Shown: positions 1 to 8,149, numbered from the stretch's first letter. The stretch: DNA of 16,259 bases from Promethearchaeota archaeon (GCA_030668025.1 DAOUUT010000048.1:1-16259), one strand, 5' to 3'. Notes: generated from the letters alone by a model not told the origin. Numbers and translations: made by a program.

Positions 1-1356
1 AAAGTATTAGAATATACCGGATCAGGCATTAAGACTCTAAGTGTACCTGAGCGAGGTACAATAACTAATATGGGGACTGAAACGGGAGCTACAACATCAA
101 TATTTCCCTCTGATGAAATCACTAAAGAATTCTTGATTGCTCAAGAAAGAGGTAATCAATGGATTCATTTAGAACCAGACGAAGATGCTGTATACGATGA
201 AACTATTGAAATTAATCTAAGCGAGCTTGTTCCTCTTGTGGCTTTACCACATAGCCCAGGAAATGTAAAAACCGTCAAGGAAGTTGAAGGTTTAAAAGTA
301 GATCAAGTTTGCATAGGGAGTTGTACGAATTCATCTTTAAGAGATCTTAAAATTTCTGCTAATATATTAAAAGGAAAAACTATTAACGAGCATACTGTCC
401 TAACTGTTTCACCTGGTTCTCGTCAAGTTGTTAATCACATGATTAAGTCGGGGGAAATGGCATATTTAATTGAAGCGGGAGCAAGAATACTCGAAAACGC
501 ATGTGGTCCTTGTATTGGTATGGGTTTGGCGCCAAAAAGCGATGCTGTTACGTTAAGAACATTTAATAGAAATTTTCTTGGAAGATCTGGCACAAAAAGC
601 GCTCAAGCTTACCTTGTAAGCCCTGAAACTGCTGCTGTATCTGCGATTAGTGGAAAAATTACAGACCCAAGAACATTTGGAGCATTACCAAAAATAGATA
701 TGCCTAAAAAGTTTATGGTCAATGATAACATGATTATTCCACCAATGGAAGGCAATGAGTCCATTGACATCGTTAGAGGGCCGAATATCAAACCTTTACC
801 AGAATTCAACCCTTTACCAGACAAATTAGAAGGGGAGGTTCTTCTTAAAGTCGAAGATGATATTACTACCGACCATATAATGCCAGCAGGCGCCAAAATC
901 TTACCTTTGCGATCAAATATTCCGGAGATAAGCAAATTTGTGTTTAACCTTGTTGATCCGACATTTCCAGATAGATCCTTAGAAAAGCAAGGAGGATTTA
1001 TAGTTGGAGGAGATAATTACGGTCAAGGTTCCAGTAGAGAGCACGCTGCCATCGCACCTAAATATCTTGGTCTTAAAGCGGTCATAGTAAAATCGTTTGC
1101 GAGAATTCATTTAGCTAACCTCGTTAACTTTGGAATTGTTCCGTTAACGTTCGAAAATAAAGAAGATTATGACAAGATTGATCAAGGCGATAAATTTGAA
1201 GTTGACCTTACAACTTTAGAATCCGGGAATGTTACATTAAAGAATCTCACCAAAGGTAGTGAGATCACATTAACTCATTCTTTGAGTGAAACAGAGATCG
1301 AAGTTCTAAAAGCTGGAGGAAAGCTTCCTTTTATTAAGCAAAAACACGTTATTTAG
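1..1356 (+). CDS. acnA: Aconitate hydratase, 5'-truncated by window edge
   Basis: Interconverts citrate and isocitrate through cis-aconitate using a [4Fe-4S] cluster; cytoplasmic, citric acid cycle. The reading frame is open from base 1, so the Met at 70 is internal and the true start lies upstream. About 451 residues are visible. Cluster cysteines are in GSCTNS (codon 322-324) and in ACGPCIG (codons 502-504 and 511-513). The C-terminal swivel domain carries GGDNYGQGSSREHAA (about 1012-1050) and SFARIH with the usual substrate-binding Ser and Arg. The compact linker and the order of the domains resemble the roughly 640-660 residue 'Aquifex-type' aconitases rather than the 900-residue AcnA/IRP type; this subtype is inferred. 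Homoaconitase or isopropylmalate isomerase is unlikely because both domains are on one chain and the motifs are those of aconitase. It sits on the same strand as the JAMM gene, 52 bases upstream, but a T-rich tract separates them. Confidence 0.95.
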   Translation, partial: KVLEYTGSGIKTLSVPERGTITNMGTETGATTSIFPSDEITKEFLIAQERGNQWIHLEPDEDAVYDETIEINLSELVPLVALPHSPGNVKTVKEVEGLKVDQVCIGSCTNSSLRDLKISANILKGKTINEHTVLTVSPGSRQVVNHMIKSGEMAYLIEAGARILENACGPCIGMGLAPKSDAVTLRTFNRNFLGRSGTKSAQAYLVSPETAAVSAISGKITDPRTFGALPKIDMPKKFMVNDNMIIPPMEGNESIDIVRGPNIKPLPEFNPLPDKLEGEVLLKVEDDITTDHIMPAGAKILPLRSNIPEISKFVFNLVDPTFPDRSLEKQGGFIVGGDNYGQGSSREHAAIAPKYLGLKAVIVKSFARIHLANLVNFGIVPLTFENKEDYDKIDQGDKFEVDLTTLESGNVTLKNLTKGSEITLTHSLSETEIEVLKAGGKLPFIKQKHVI

Positions 1357-1361
1357 ATTAA

Positions 1362-1399
1362 TTTATTTATTTTTTTAATTTAAATTATTTAATTTTTTA
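1362..1399 (+). terminator. T-rich intergenic tract, possible archaeal terminator
   Basis: Directly after the aconitase stop the plus strand is almost entirely A and T with several T runs (for example 1370-1376 and 1393-1398). Archaeal RNA polymerase commonly terminates on U-rich tracts without a hairpin, so this fits the end of the aconitase transcript. The same A/T richness could also serve as a promoter for the next gene; the sequence alone does not decide. Confidence 0.3.
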
Positions 1400-1408
1400 A
1401 GTATTACT

Positions 1409-2071
1409 ATGAATATTATTGAAGATGAATATCATAAAATAATTGAATTTTATCCTAATGCAATTATTGAGAAAGAGTGTATTTCACAAGTAAAAATTCC
1501 ATTAAAAAATAAATTTTTTTTGAAAATCAACTTTAAAAATTACCCAAAAAAACCAATTATTAATTTAATCAGTAAAGATGACCAAATTTATCGAAAAATT
1601 GATAAAATTATTCCCTTATTAAATAGATGGGAAAAAAAGAATCCTCCTTCTATTGTTGATCTCATTAATGAAATTTTAGCTTTCATTAATAGTTTGGAAT
1701 CTAAAGAAATAAAAATTAAAAAAGAATTACTAAATGGAATTATCGCGTTATGTAAAAATCAACATCCGAGAGAAATATTAGGACTTCTAAGAATCGTTAA
1801 TGGAATCGCGATAGAATATATTTTACCTCCAGGAGCAATTACATCTAAGAGTTCTGGGCTTTTTGTTCCTAGTAGATTGGGTTTTGATTCAACTCTCAAT
1901 GGATCTATTCATTCACATCCTTCTGGAAATCCTAATCCTTCAATTGTTGATATTAATAATGTTTTTAAGACAAAAAAATTCAATTTTATTGTCGCTTATC
2001 CGTATAATTTGAGCAGTATAAAATGCTTTAATAATAAAGGACGGGAAATTGAGTTTAGAATACTAGATTAA
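1409..2071 (+). CDS. E2/RWD-like domain fused to JAMM (Mov34/MPN) metalloprotease
   Basis: 220 residues in two parts. The C-terminal half is a JAMM isopeptidase domain: Glu122 in PREILGLL, then H168-S-H170-P, Ser178 and Asp181, which is the full HxHx7Sx2D zinc site with its upstream catalytic Glu. Such domains cleave isopeptide bonds to ubiquitin-like proteins or process their C-termini. The N-terminal half (about 1-98) looks like an E2/UEV/RWD fold: strand FFLKINF, then N45-YPKKP-I as in the YPxxPP turn of E2 enzymes, strand INLIS, then LLNRWEKKNPPS leading into a long helix. No Cys follows at the place of the E2 catalytic cysteine, so this part should bind rather than conjugate. The fold call is my reading of motifs and spacing; the JAMM call is firm. 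No ubiquitin, E1 or E2 gene is next to it. No SD is visible before the ATG. Confidence 0.85.
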   Translation: MNIIEDEYHKIIEFYPNAIIEKECISQVKIPLKNKFFLKINFKNYPKKPIINLISKDDQIYRKIDKIIPLLNRWEKKNPPSIVDLINEILAFINSLESKEIKIKKELLNGIIALCKNQHPREILGLLRIVNGIAIEYILPPGAITSKSSGLFVPSRLGFDSTLNGSIHSHPSGNPNPSIVDINNVFKTKKFNFIVAYPYNLSSIKCFNNKGREIEFRILD

Positions 2072-2172
2072 TTATATTTGATTAATTGACCAAGATCTCA
2101 TAAACCGAAAGATAATAGAAATTTAAATCTAATAGAAAAAAGATTAAAAGTAGCAAACGCTATTCAGTGTCG

Positions 2173-2934
2173 ATGAGTGAAAAAAAATACAAAATCGATC
2201 CAAAAAAAAGATTTTCTTCCAGAGTAGAAAACTATATCAAGTACCGACCGAGCTATCCTCTTGAAATTATTAATTTTTTAAAAGAGAAGAATATTTTAAC
2301 AGAGGATACTGTAATTGCCGATATAGGTTCAGGTACAGGAATTCTAACAAGAATTTTCTTGGATAATGGTAATCAAGTTTATGGTGTTGAACCTAATACA
2401 AATATGAGAGGAGCTGCTGAAAACATCCTCCAAGGATATACAAATTTTTCAAGTATTGAAGGTTCTGCTGAATCCACGGGAATAGAGGAGAATTGTATAG
2501 ATCTTATTGTTGCTGGACAAGCTTTTCATTGGTTCGATGTAGAGGAGGCTAAGAGAGAGTTTAAAAGAATATTGAAACCGAATGGTTATGTAGCATTGAT
2601 CTGGAACAATCGTGGAAAAGCTGGTTCAGATTTTAATAGTAGCTATGAAAATTTCATTTTAAAATACGGCACAGATTATAAAGAAGTAAAGAAGAACGAG
2701 GGAAGTGTAGATCGATTTTATAATTACCAAAAAACAACTTTTTATAATTTTCAAGATTTGGATTTTACTAGTTTTAAGGGTAGGGTCCTTTCTGCATCTT
2801 ATATTCCTCTATCTGATAATCTTATTTTCCCCGAAATGTTAGTAGAGTTAGAAAATTTATTCAACAAGTATCAAAGAAATGAAACTATTAGAATTGAATA
2901 CGACACTGAAATATATCTTGGTAAATTAGAATAA
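2173..2934 (+). CDS. Class I SAM-dependent methyltransferase
   Basis: About 253 residues, a single Rossmann-type methyltransferase domain. Motif I is VIADIGSGTGILT (about residues 45-57), followed by the acidic strand end VYGVEPN that holds the SAM ribose, and a later DLIVAGQAFHWFD motif as in the Methyltransf_11/UbiE-like group. The family acts on varied small molecules and the substrate cannot be told from sequence. The N-terminal stretch RFSSRVENYIKYRPSYP is typical of soluble trans-aconitate-methyltransferase-like proteins, a resemblance only. ATG at 2173 is preferred over the in-frame GTG at 2167; neither has a clear SD. It stands alone, 101 bases after the JAMM gene on the same strand, with AT-rich spacer on both sides. 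Confidence 0.85.
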   Translation: MSEKKYKIDPKKRFSSRVENYIKYRPSYPLEIINFLKEKNILTEDTVIADIGSGTGILTRIFLDNGNQVYGVEPNTNMRGAAENILQGYTNFSSIEGSAESTGIEENCIDLIVAGQAFHWFDVEEAKREFKRILKPNGYVALIWNNRGKAGSDFNSSYENFILKYGTDYKEVKKNEGSVDRFYNYQKTTFYNFQDLDFTSFKGRVLSASYIPLSDNLIFPEMLVELENLFNKYQRNETIRIEYDTEIYLGKLE

Positions 2935-2952
2935 TTTTTAATCGCAAAATTG

Positions 2953-2999
2953 CTTCTATATAATACTAACTTGTAATTGTTAAACAACAATTATAGAAG
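2953..2999 (+). repeat. Nested inverted repeats (hairpin)
   Basis: The inner arms TAATTGTT (2974-2981) and AACAATTA (2986-2993) are perfect complements around a 4-base loop, and wobble pairs can extend the stem. The outer arms CTTCTATA (2953-2960) and TATAGAAG (2992-2999) also match perfectly but share two bases with the inner arm, so the two folds compete. It lies in the 236-base gap between the methyltransferase and the glycyl radical enzyme. Role unknown; it could be a transcript end or part of a leader. AT-rich DNA makes chance palindromes common. Confidence 0.4.
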
Positions 3000-3170
3000 T
3001 TAAAATATGAAAGATATATTACCTTGACTTTATTGAAGTAATGCGATCTTTTGTTTAATAAAAATATACTTTTTAAACTAATATTTATTGTATTTATATT
3101 AGTGTTTTTTAATTATTTATTCTAAAAGCATCGGTATTAGTAAAGCATAAAGAGCTTGAAGGAATCTAAA

Positions 3171-5531
3171 ATGAATGAGCGAATTAGAAAACTACGGACA
3201 CAAAGTCGTAGAGCAATTCCCTATCTTTCATTGGAGCGTGCTTTATTAATAACAGAATTTTATAAAAATGGAGCAGCTCATAAATATTCTGCTCCAATTG
3301 CTAGAGCTAAAGCATTTGAATATATCCTAAAAAATAAAGAAATTTGTTTTAATGACGATGAACTTATTGTTGGAGAACGCGGTCCAGAGCCGAAAGCAAC
3401 CCCTACTTATCCAGAAGTTTGCTGTCATACGCTAAATGATTTAGAGATATTAAATTCTCGTGAAAAAATATCTTTTAAAGTGCAAGATGATGTGTTGCGA
3501 AAATCTAAAGATATCGTCATTCCATTCTGGAAAGGAAAAACAATCAGAGAAAAAATCTTTTCTCAAGTTGACCAAGAATGGGTAGATGCCTATTCAGCGG
3601 GCATTTACACAGAATTCATGGAACAAAGAGCTCCTGGACATACTGTAGCTGGAAAGAATATTTGGAACATGGGTTTTATGGAATTTAAAAAAAGAATTCA
3701 AATTTCAATCGAGAACTTAGATTTTTACAACGATGCTGATGCGTTTGCTAAAAGAGAGCAATTAAAGGCCATGGATATAGCAGCTGATAGTATAATATAC
3801 TATGCTAAGAGACATACTAAAAAGGCTTTAAATTTGGCCGAAAACGAATCTGATCCAATTAGAAAAAAAGAATTAGAAAAGGTCGCTGAGATTTGTTCTC
3901 ACGTTCCAGCTCAAGCTCCAAGGACATTTTGGGAAACTTTACAGCATTACTGGTTCATTCATTTAGGAGTTATTACAGAATATAACACTTGGGATGCCTT
4001 TAATCCCGGACGGCTTGATCAACATCTATACCCTTTTTACAAGAAAGATATATCTGATGGTATTTTGACAAAAGAAGGTGCCGTCGAACTACTCCAAGCT
4101 TTCTGGATCAAATTTAACAACCAACCTGCACCTCCAAAAGTGGGTGTAACGGCCGAAGAAAGCGGTACTTATACAGATTTTTGTAATATAAATTTAGGAG
4201 GGTTAAAAGAGGATGGTTCTGATGGAGTAAATGAACTTTCTTACGTACTTTTAGATGTAATTGAAGATCTAAGAATATTACAGCCTAGTAGTAATATTCA
4301 AATAAGTGAAAAAACACCAGACGACTTTATTAGAAGAGCCCTTAAAATTATTAAAACAGGTTTTGGTCAACCCTCGGTTTTTAATGCAGACGCCATTATC
4401 CAAGAACTTACACGCCAAGTAAAATCGTTAGTAGATGCTCGAAACGGTGGTGCGAGTGGATGCGTTGAAACAGGAGCTTTTGGAAAAGAAGCATACATAT
4501 TAACAGGATACTTTAATCTTGTGAAAATTTTAGAAGTTGCTTTACATAATGGAAACGATCCTTTAACGGGTAAACAAGTTGGATTAAAAACGGGAGACCC
4601 CTCCTCTTTTAGAACTTTTGATGAGTTATTAGAAGCGTATACAAAACAAATTAAGCATTTTGTTGACATTAAAATAAAAGGTAATCTAATAATAGAGCGG
4701 ATTTGGGCGCAAAATCCTTCCCCATTTTTATCAATTATTATTGACGATTGCATCAAAAATGGAAAAGACTATAATGATGGTGGAGCAAAATACAATACAT
4801 CCTATATTCAAATAGTTGGCATGGGAAGTATAACTGATTGCTTAACTTCTCTAAAATATAATATTTATGATAATAATATTTATACTATGGAACAGATGCT
4901 CGAAGTGCTAAAAAGTGACTTCGAAGGTTTTGAGGAAATAAGGCAAAAACTGATTTCTAGAACGCCTAAATATGGGAATGATAAAGATTATGCCGATCTT
5001 ATCACCCAACAAATTTTCGAGATTGTTTATAGTGCCATTGACAATCGACCGAACAATAGAGGAGGTGTCCATAGGATTAATTTGCTTCCTACGACGGTCC
5101 ACATCTATTTTGGAAAGGTAACTGGTGCCACACCAGATGGTAGAAAAGCGTTTACACCTTTATCTGAAGGGATTTCACCAGTCCAAGGGATGGATATTAA
5201 TGGTCCAACATCAGTAATAAAATCTGCAAGCAAAATTGACCATCTTCGAACTGGAGGGACATTATTAAATCAAAAATTTACTCCCGATTTCCTCTCAACG
5301 GAGACGGGAATCGATAATATTGCTCATTTGATTCGTTCTTACTTTAAAATGAATGGCCATCATATTCAATTTAATGTTGTTTCGGCTGATACATTGCGGG
5401 ATGCTCAAAATAGCCCCTCTCTATATCAAAATCTAATAGTTCGGGTAGCAGGTTATAGTGATTATTATATTAATCTGGGAAAAGCCTTACAGGACGAAAT
5501 AATTAGTAGGACTGAACATCTTTCAATCTAA
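3171..5531 (+). CDS. Glycyl radical enzyme, trans-4-hydroxy-L-proline dehydratase-like
   Basis: 786 residues from this ATG. AAGGA at 3159-3163 supports ATG 3171 over TTG 3156. The thiyl-radical site reads GASGCVETG and the glycyl-radical loop near the C-terminus reads RVAGYSDY. One Cys followed by V-E excludes pyruvate formate-lyase, which has Cys-Cys. Counting from TTG 3156, Phe154, His162, Asp280, Ser336, Phe342, Cys436, Glu438 and Tyr452 lie two residues beyond the active-site positions I recall for the Clostridioides difficile hydroxyproline dehydratase, which has nearly the same length. That enzyme removes water from trans-4-hydroxyproline to give pyrroline-5-carboxylate, later reduced to proline. 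A GCVE site is shared with other glycyl radical dehydratases and lyases, so the substrate is inferred. No radical-SAM activase or P5C reductase lies in the window, although an activase is needed for function. Oxygen-sensitive; implies anaerobic life. Confidence 0.85.
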   Translation: MNERIRKLRTQSRRAIPYLSLERALLITEFYKNGAAHKYSAPIARAKAFEYILKNKEICFNDDELIVGERGPEPKATPTYPEVCCHTLNDLEILNSREKISFKVQDDVLRKSKDIVIPFWKGKTIREKIFSQVDQEWVDAYSAGIYTEFMEQRAPGHTVAGKNIWNMGFMEFKKRIQISIENLDFYNDADAFAKREQLKAMDIAADSIIYYAKRHTKKALNLAENESDPIRKKELEKVAEICSHVPAQAPRTFWETLQHYWFIHLGVITEYNTWDAFNPGRLDQHLYPFYKKDISDGILTKEGAVELLQAFWIKFNNQPAPPKVGVTAEESGTYTDFCNINLGGLKEDGSDGVNELSYVLLDVIEDLRILQPSSNIQISEKTPDDFIRRALKIIKTGFGQPSVFNADAIIQELTRQVKSLVDARNGGASGCVETGAFGKEAYILTGYFNLVKILEVALHNGNDPLTGKQVGLKTGDPSSFRTFDELLEAYTKQIKHFVDIKIKGNLIIERIWAQNPSPFLSIIIDDCIKNGKDYNDGGAKYNTSYIQIVGMGSITDCLTSLKYNIYDNNIYTMEQMLEVLKSDFEGFEEIRQKLISRTPKYGNDKDYADLITQQIFEIVYSAIDNRPNNRGGVHRINLLPTTVHIYFGKVTGATPDGRKAFTPLSEGISPVQGMDINGPTSVIKSASKIDHLRTGGTLLNQKFTPDFLSTETGIDNIAHLIRSYFKMNGHHIQFNVVSADTLRDAQNSPSLYQNLIVRVAGYSDYYINLGKALQDEIISRTEHLSI

Positions 5532-5641
5532 ATTTTTAAACTCAACCCACTTATATGTTCCACTTATATAATTGAATTTGGTATTTTCCTTAAAAATGTA
5601 AAATTAGATAGATTTTTAACTTAAGTAAAAATTTAAGAATT

Positions 5642-6331
5642 ATGGCGCCAGATCCCCAAGTTATAATGGAGATGACATTCAGTGTTATCTATTTAATTTA
5701 TATCTGTGTTATTGTAATTCTAATGTCAAAAAACATGAAAAATGTAAATCAAAAAGAAATCCTTACAGCAAAAAGAATACGATTAGCATTTTTCGCGCTA
5801 TTAATAGGTGATTTAGGGCATGTAGGTGCTCGTTTAATCGATTTTTTCTCTGTAGAAGTAGAAATGAACTATGTTATTTTAGGAATCGGATCTCTCTTTG
5901 AAATGGTTGGTTTAATCTTTCTTTTTATCCTTTTCACAGATGCTTGGCGGGTACAATTTAATCATCCGAAGAATTTACTATTTAAAGTATTAGTTGGTAT
6001 CGGAATAGTTGGATTGATTATATTTATATTTCCTCAAAATCAATGGACAGCTCAATCAAGTCCTTATGAATGGGTAATAATCCGAAACATTCCATGGTTG
6101 ATACAAGGAACCGCGTTATCAATATTAATATATCGAGACGCAAAAGCTGTTGAAGATAAACAATTAATTAGAATTGGAATTTACATCTTTAGTTCGTATT
6201 TTTTCTACATGCCAGTGGTCTTCTTCGGAGAATTAGCCCCAATGCTTGGAATGCTCATGATAATAGGAACAGTTGTTTTTATGTTGTGGCAATATACATC
6301 CTATAGTCGCTTTTTCAAGAAGAGAGATTAA
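5642..6331 (+). CDS. Seven-helix integral membrane protein, unknown function
   Basis: 229 residues with seven hydrophobic helices at about 11-28, 45-68, 76-99, 112-130, 144-164, 175-195 and 198-217, no signal peptide and only short loops, ending in a basic tail FFKKRD. Helix 2 carries buried polar residues in GDLGHVGAR (Asp57, His60, Arg64), helix 3 holds Glu87, and helix 5 begins with an Arg-Asn pair. A conserved-looking GDxxHxxxR pattern suggests a ligand, metal or proton site rather than a passive anchor; this is inference. Helix 7 has no lysine, so it is not a retinal-binding rhodopsin. I associate similar short membrane proteins with uncharacterised bacterial and archaeal families but cannot name one. 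It is 110 bases after the glycyl radical enzyme, same strand, with no SD before the ATG. Confidence 0.7.
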   Translation: MAPDPQVIMEMTFSVIYLIYICVIVILMSKNMKNVNQKEILTAKRIRLAFFALLIGDLGHVGARLIDFFSVEVEMNYVILGIGSLFEMVGLIFLFILFTDAWRVQFNHPKNLLFKVLVGIGIVGLIIFIFPQNQWTAQSSPYEWVIIRNIPWLIQGTALSILIYRDAKAVEDKQLIRIGIYIFSSYFFYMPVVFFGELAPMLGMLMIIGTVVFMLWQYTSYSRFFKKRD

Positions 6332-6376
6332 TAGTTTAAAAATTTATATTAGTTTTTCTCTGATTTTACTATAATA

Positions 6377-6502
6377 TTAAAACAGATTAATTAATGAGTC
6401 AATCAACGAGTAAATTTTTAAAAGCTTGAACATCTCCCAAGTGTCATCAATATCCAACCCGATATCAGTGTCTAGAATTACAGGAATTTTTTTGTCATGC
6501 AT
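6377..6502 (-). pseudogene. Nucleoside hydrolase (IUNH) N-terminal stub
   Basis: A 41-codon frame beginning MHDKKIPVILDTDIG, followed by LDIDDTW. This matches the N-terminus of inosine-uridine nucleoside hydrolases, whose DTDxGxDxDD motif binds the catalytic calcium and which hydrolyse ribonucleosides to base and ribose. Intact proteins have about 300 residues; here similarity fades after about 28 residues and a TAA follows at 6377-6379. No continuation is seen in the other frames toward 6332. It starts 21 bases after the fumarase stop on the same strand, with AGGA at a plausible RBS distance, so it may once have been co-transcribed with fumarase. Residue 16 is Leu where the family usually has Asp or Asn, a further hint of decay. 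A functional micro-protein cannot be ruled out. Confidence 0.6.
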
Positions 6503-6523
6503 TTTTGCTATCCTAATTTTCTT

Positions 6524-7903
6524 TTATACCATTTTTTTAGGGTCTAAAAGTTCGTCCAAATTATCGATCTTTAAATTCATTTCTTTAATTACTTCTTTAC
6601 AGGTTTTGCCTTCCTTATGCGCCCTTTGGGCAATTTCAGAGCATTTATCGTACCCTATTATTGGTGATAAATTAGTAACAATCATTAGCATTTGGTCTAA
6701 ATTCATATTGATTTGGTCAGTATTCGTTTTTAAGCCGATTAAGCAATTACTAATAAAAGAATTAATACCCCCTATTAAAATTTCAATTGATTCAAGAACA
6801 TTTACAATCATTACGGGTTTACTCATGTTCAAATCTAAAATGCTTCCATACATTTCCCCACTTGTAACAACATAGTCGTTTCCAATTACTTGAAGACATA
6901 CTTGAATTAATGCTTCAGATTGAGTAGGATTAATTTTCCCGGGCATTATAGACGATCCCGGTTCATTTTGTGGTAGAATTAATTCTGAAAGACCCGCTCT
7001 TGGACCACTGCCCATCCATCGTATATCGTTTGCCATTTTTAAAAGCGATAATGCTAATAGTCTTAAACTACTGCTAGCGTACGCTATAGTATTGTGTGAG
7101 GATATTCCCTCTGCTTTTATGGGATTGAGTTTAAAGGATAGCGATGTTATTTTTGAAAGATGGGATACGGTGAGTTTGTCAAAATCTTTATGAGCATTTA
7201 AACCTGTACCTAAAGCTGTGCCACCTATTGGGATGAATAATAATTCATCCATTACATGTTTTAATCGCTCAATATTAGTTTCGATTTGTTTTTTATATAC
7301 TTTAAATTCTAACGATAGTGGTATTGGGACGGCATCTTGTAAGTGTGTTCTTCCTACTTTAACTATATCTCCAAATTCTTCGATTTTAATAGTTAAAGTT
7401 TCTATTAATCTGTTTAAAACCGGAATTAACTTCTTTATCATGTGTACAGTTGATATGTGCATAGTAGTAGGTATCACATCGTTAGAGGATTGGCTCTTAT
7501 TTACGTGATCATTAGGATGGACTGGATGCTTCTTACCCATAGGAAAACCTAAGATCTGAGTGGCTCTATTAGCCAATACCTCGTTCATATTCATGTTTGT
7601 TTGAGTTCCACTTCCTGTTTGATAAATATCAATTGGAAATTGATCTAAAAGCTTATTTTCGTTCAATATTTCGTTAACTGCTTGAAGGATAGCATCTCCT
7701 ATTTCTTTATCAACAAGTCCTAATTCTATATTTGCTAACAGACACGCCTTTTTAAGTTGTCCTAACGAAATGATAAATATCTTAGTGAATGTTTTTCCAC
7801 TTATTTGAAAATTTTGGATAGCTCTTTGAGTATTTATCCCCCAATAAACATCACTTGGAACTTCTAATTCCCCTAGAACATCTTTTTCAGTTCTAAAACT
7901 CAT
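6524..7903 (-). CDS. fumC: Fumarate hydratase, class II
   Basis: 459 residues, the normal length for the homotetrameric iron-independent fumarase that interconverts fumarate and malate. Visible motifs in order: TGSGTQTNMNMNEV (about 96-109), SQSSNDVIPT (about 138-147), GRTHLQDA with the catalytic-site His (about 187), GGTALGTGLN (about 228-237) and the family signature GSSIMPGKINPTQSE (about 316-330) containing the catalytic Ser318. The PTQSE ending of the signature and the retained fumarase residues favour fumarase over aspartase, which usually has PVIPE there. The start ATG (7901-7903) follows GGAATTA and gives the usual N-terminus (FRTEKDVLGELEVP). It lies on the strand opposite to the 5642 gene, convergent with it, and is followed by the nucleoside-hydrolase stub. 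Metabolically it belongs with the aconitase, sucCD and acl genes. Confidence 0.96.
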   Translation of the reverse strand: MSFRTEKDVLGELEVPSDVYWGINTQRAIQNFQISGKTFTKIFIISLGQLKKACLLANIELGLVDKEIGDAILQAVNEILNENKLLDQFPIDIYQTGSGTQTNMNMNEVLANRATQILGFPMGKKHPVHPNDHVNKSQSSNDVIPTTMHISTVHMIKKLIPVLNRLIETLTIKIEEFGDIVKVGRTHLQDAVPIPLSLEFKVYKKQIETNIERLKHVMDELLFIPIGGTALGTGLNAHKDFDKLTVSHLSKITSLSFKLNPIKAEGISSHNTIAYASSSLRLLALSLLKMANDIRWMGSGPRAGLSELILPQNEPGSSIMPGKINPTQSEALIQVCLQVIGNDYVVTSGEMYGSILDLNMSKPVMIVNVLESIEILIGGINSFISNCLIGLKTNTDQINMNLDQMLMIVTNLSPIIGYDKCSEIAQRAHKEGKTCKEVIKEMNLKIDNLDELLDPKKMV

Positions 7904-8149
7904 TTAATTCCATCATTATTTTCCTTTTTAATAATGTAAAATGGATAAGATAATTAAAAAAAGTTTATACTAATATTTAATAATCTCATTATTTAGGTTG
8001 ACTCAAGAATGATTAAATTTCCAAATGGATTTATATGAACTTAGTCTAAATATATTTAGAGAAATTATATTTTATCTATGAGAAAAGGCTTACAAATAAA
8101 AAGAGAATCAAAAAAAATGGATTCTGAATCTACTAACAACGAAAAGGAA
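7904..8149. other. Gene-free spacer upstream of fumarase
   Basis: 246 bases of AT-rich sequence between the GNAT stub and fumC; I find no credible gene. It must hold the fumarase promoter if the gene is not co-transcribed with the transporter. A perfect 16-base palindrome, TCTAAATATATTTAGA, lies at 8045-8060, about 140 bases before the fumarase start. It could be an operator, but AT-rich DNA produces such palindromes by chance. Confidence 0.5.

Noticed and set aside
4367..4756. 129-codon open frame on the minus strand inside the glycyl radical enzyme
   Set aside because: It is antisense to the Cys436 active-site region, which is unquestionably coding on the plus strand; no motif and no RBS.
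3171..5531. Pyruvate formate-lyase
   Set aside because: The active site has a single Cys followed by Val-Glu rather than adjacent cysteines.
5642..6331. Microbial rhodopsin because of seven helices
   Set aside because: No lysine in helix 7 for the retinal Schiff base and none of the rhodopsin motifs.
6426..6875. 149-codon open frame on the plus strand
   Set aside because: It lies opposite the 3' end of fumarase and the nucleoside-hydrolase stub, both of which have clear family motifs; the translation is a hydrophobic shadow with no motif.
6524..7903. Aspartate ammonia-lyase
   Set aside because: The signature ends PTQSE as in fumarases, not PVIPE as in aspartases.
8045..8060. Perfect 16-base palindrome TCTAAATATATTTAGA as an operator
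   Set aside because: In DNA this AT-rich about one such palindrome is expected by chance in a window of this size; noted only in the spacer entry.
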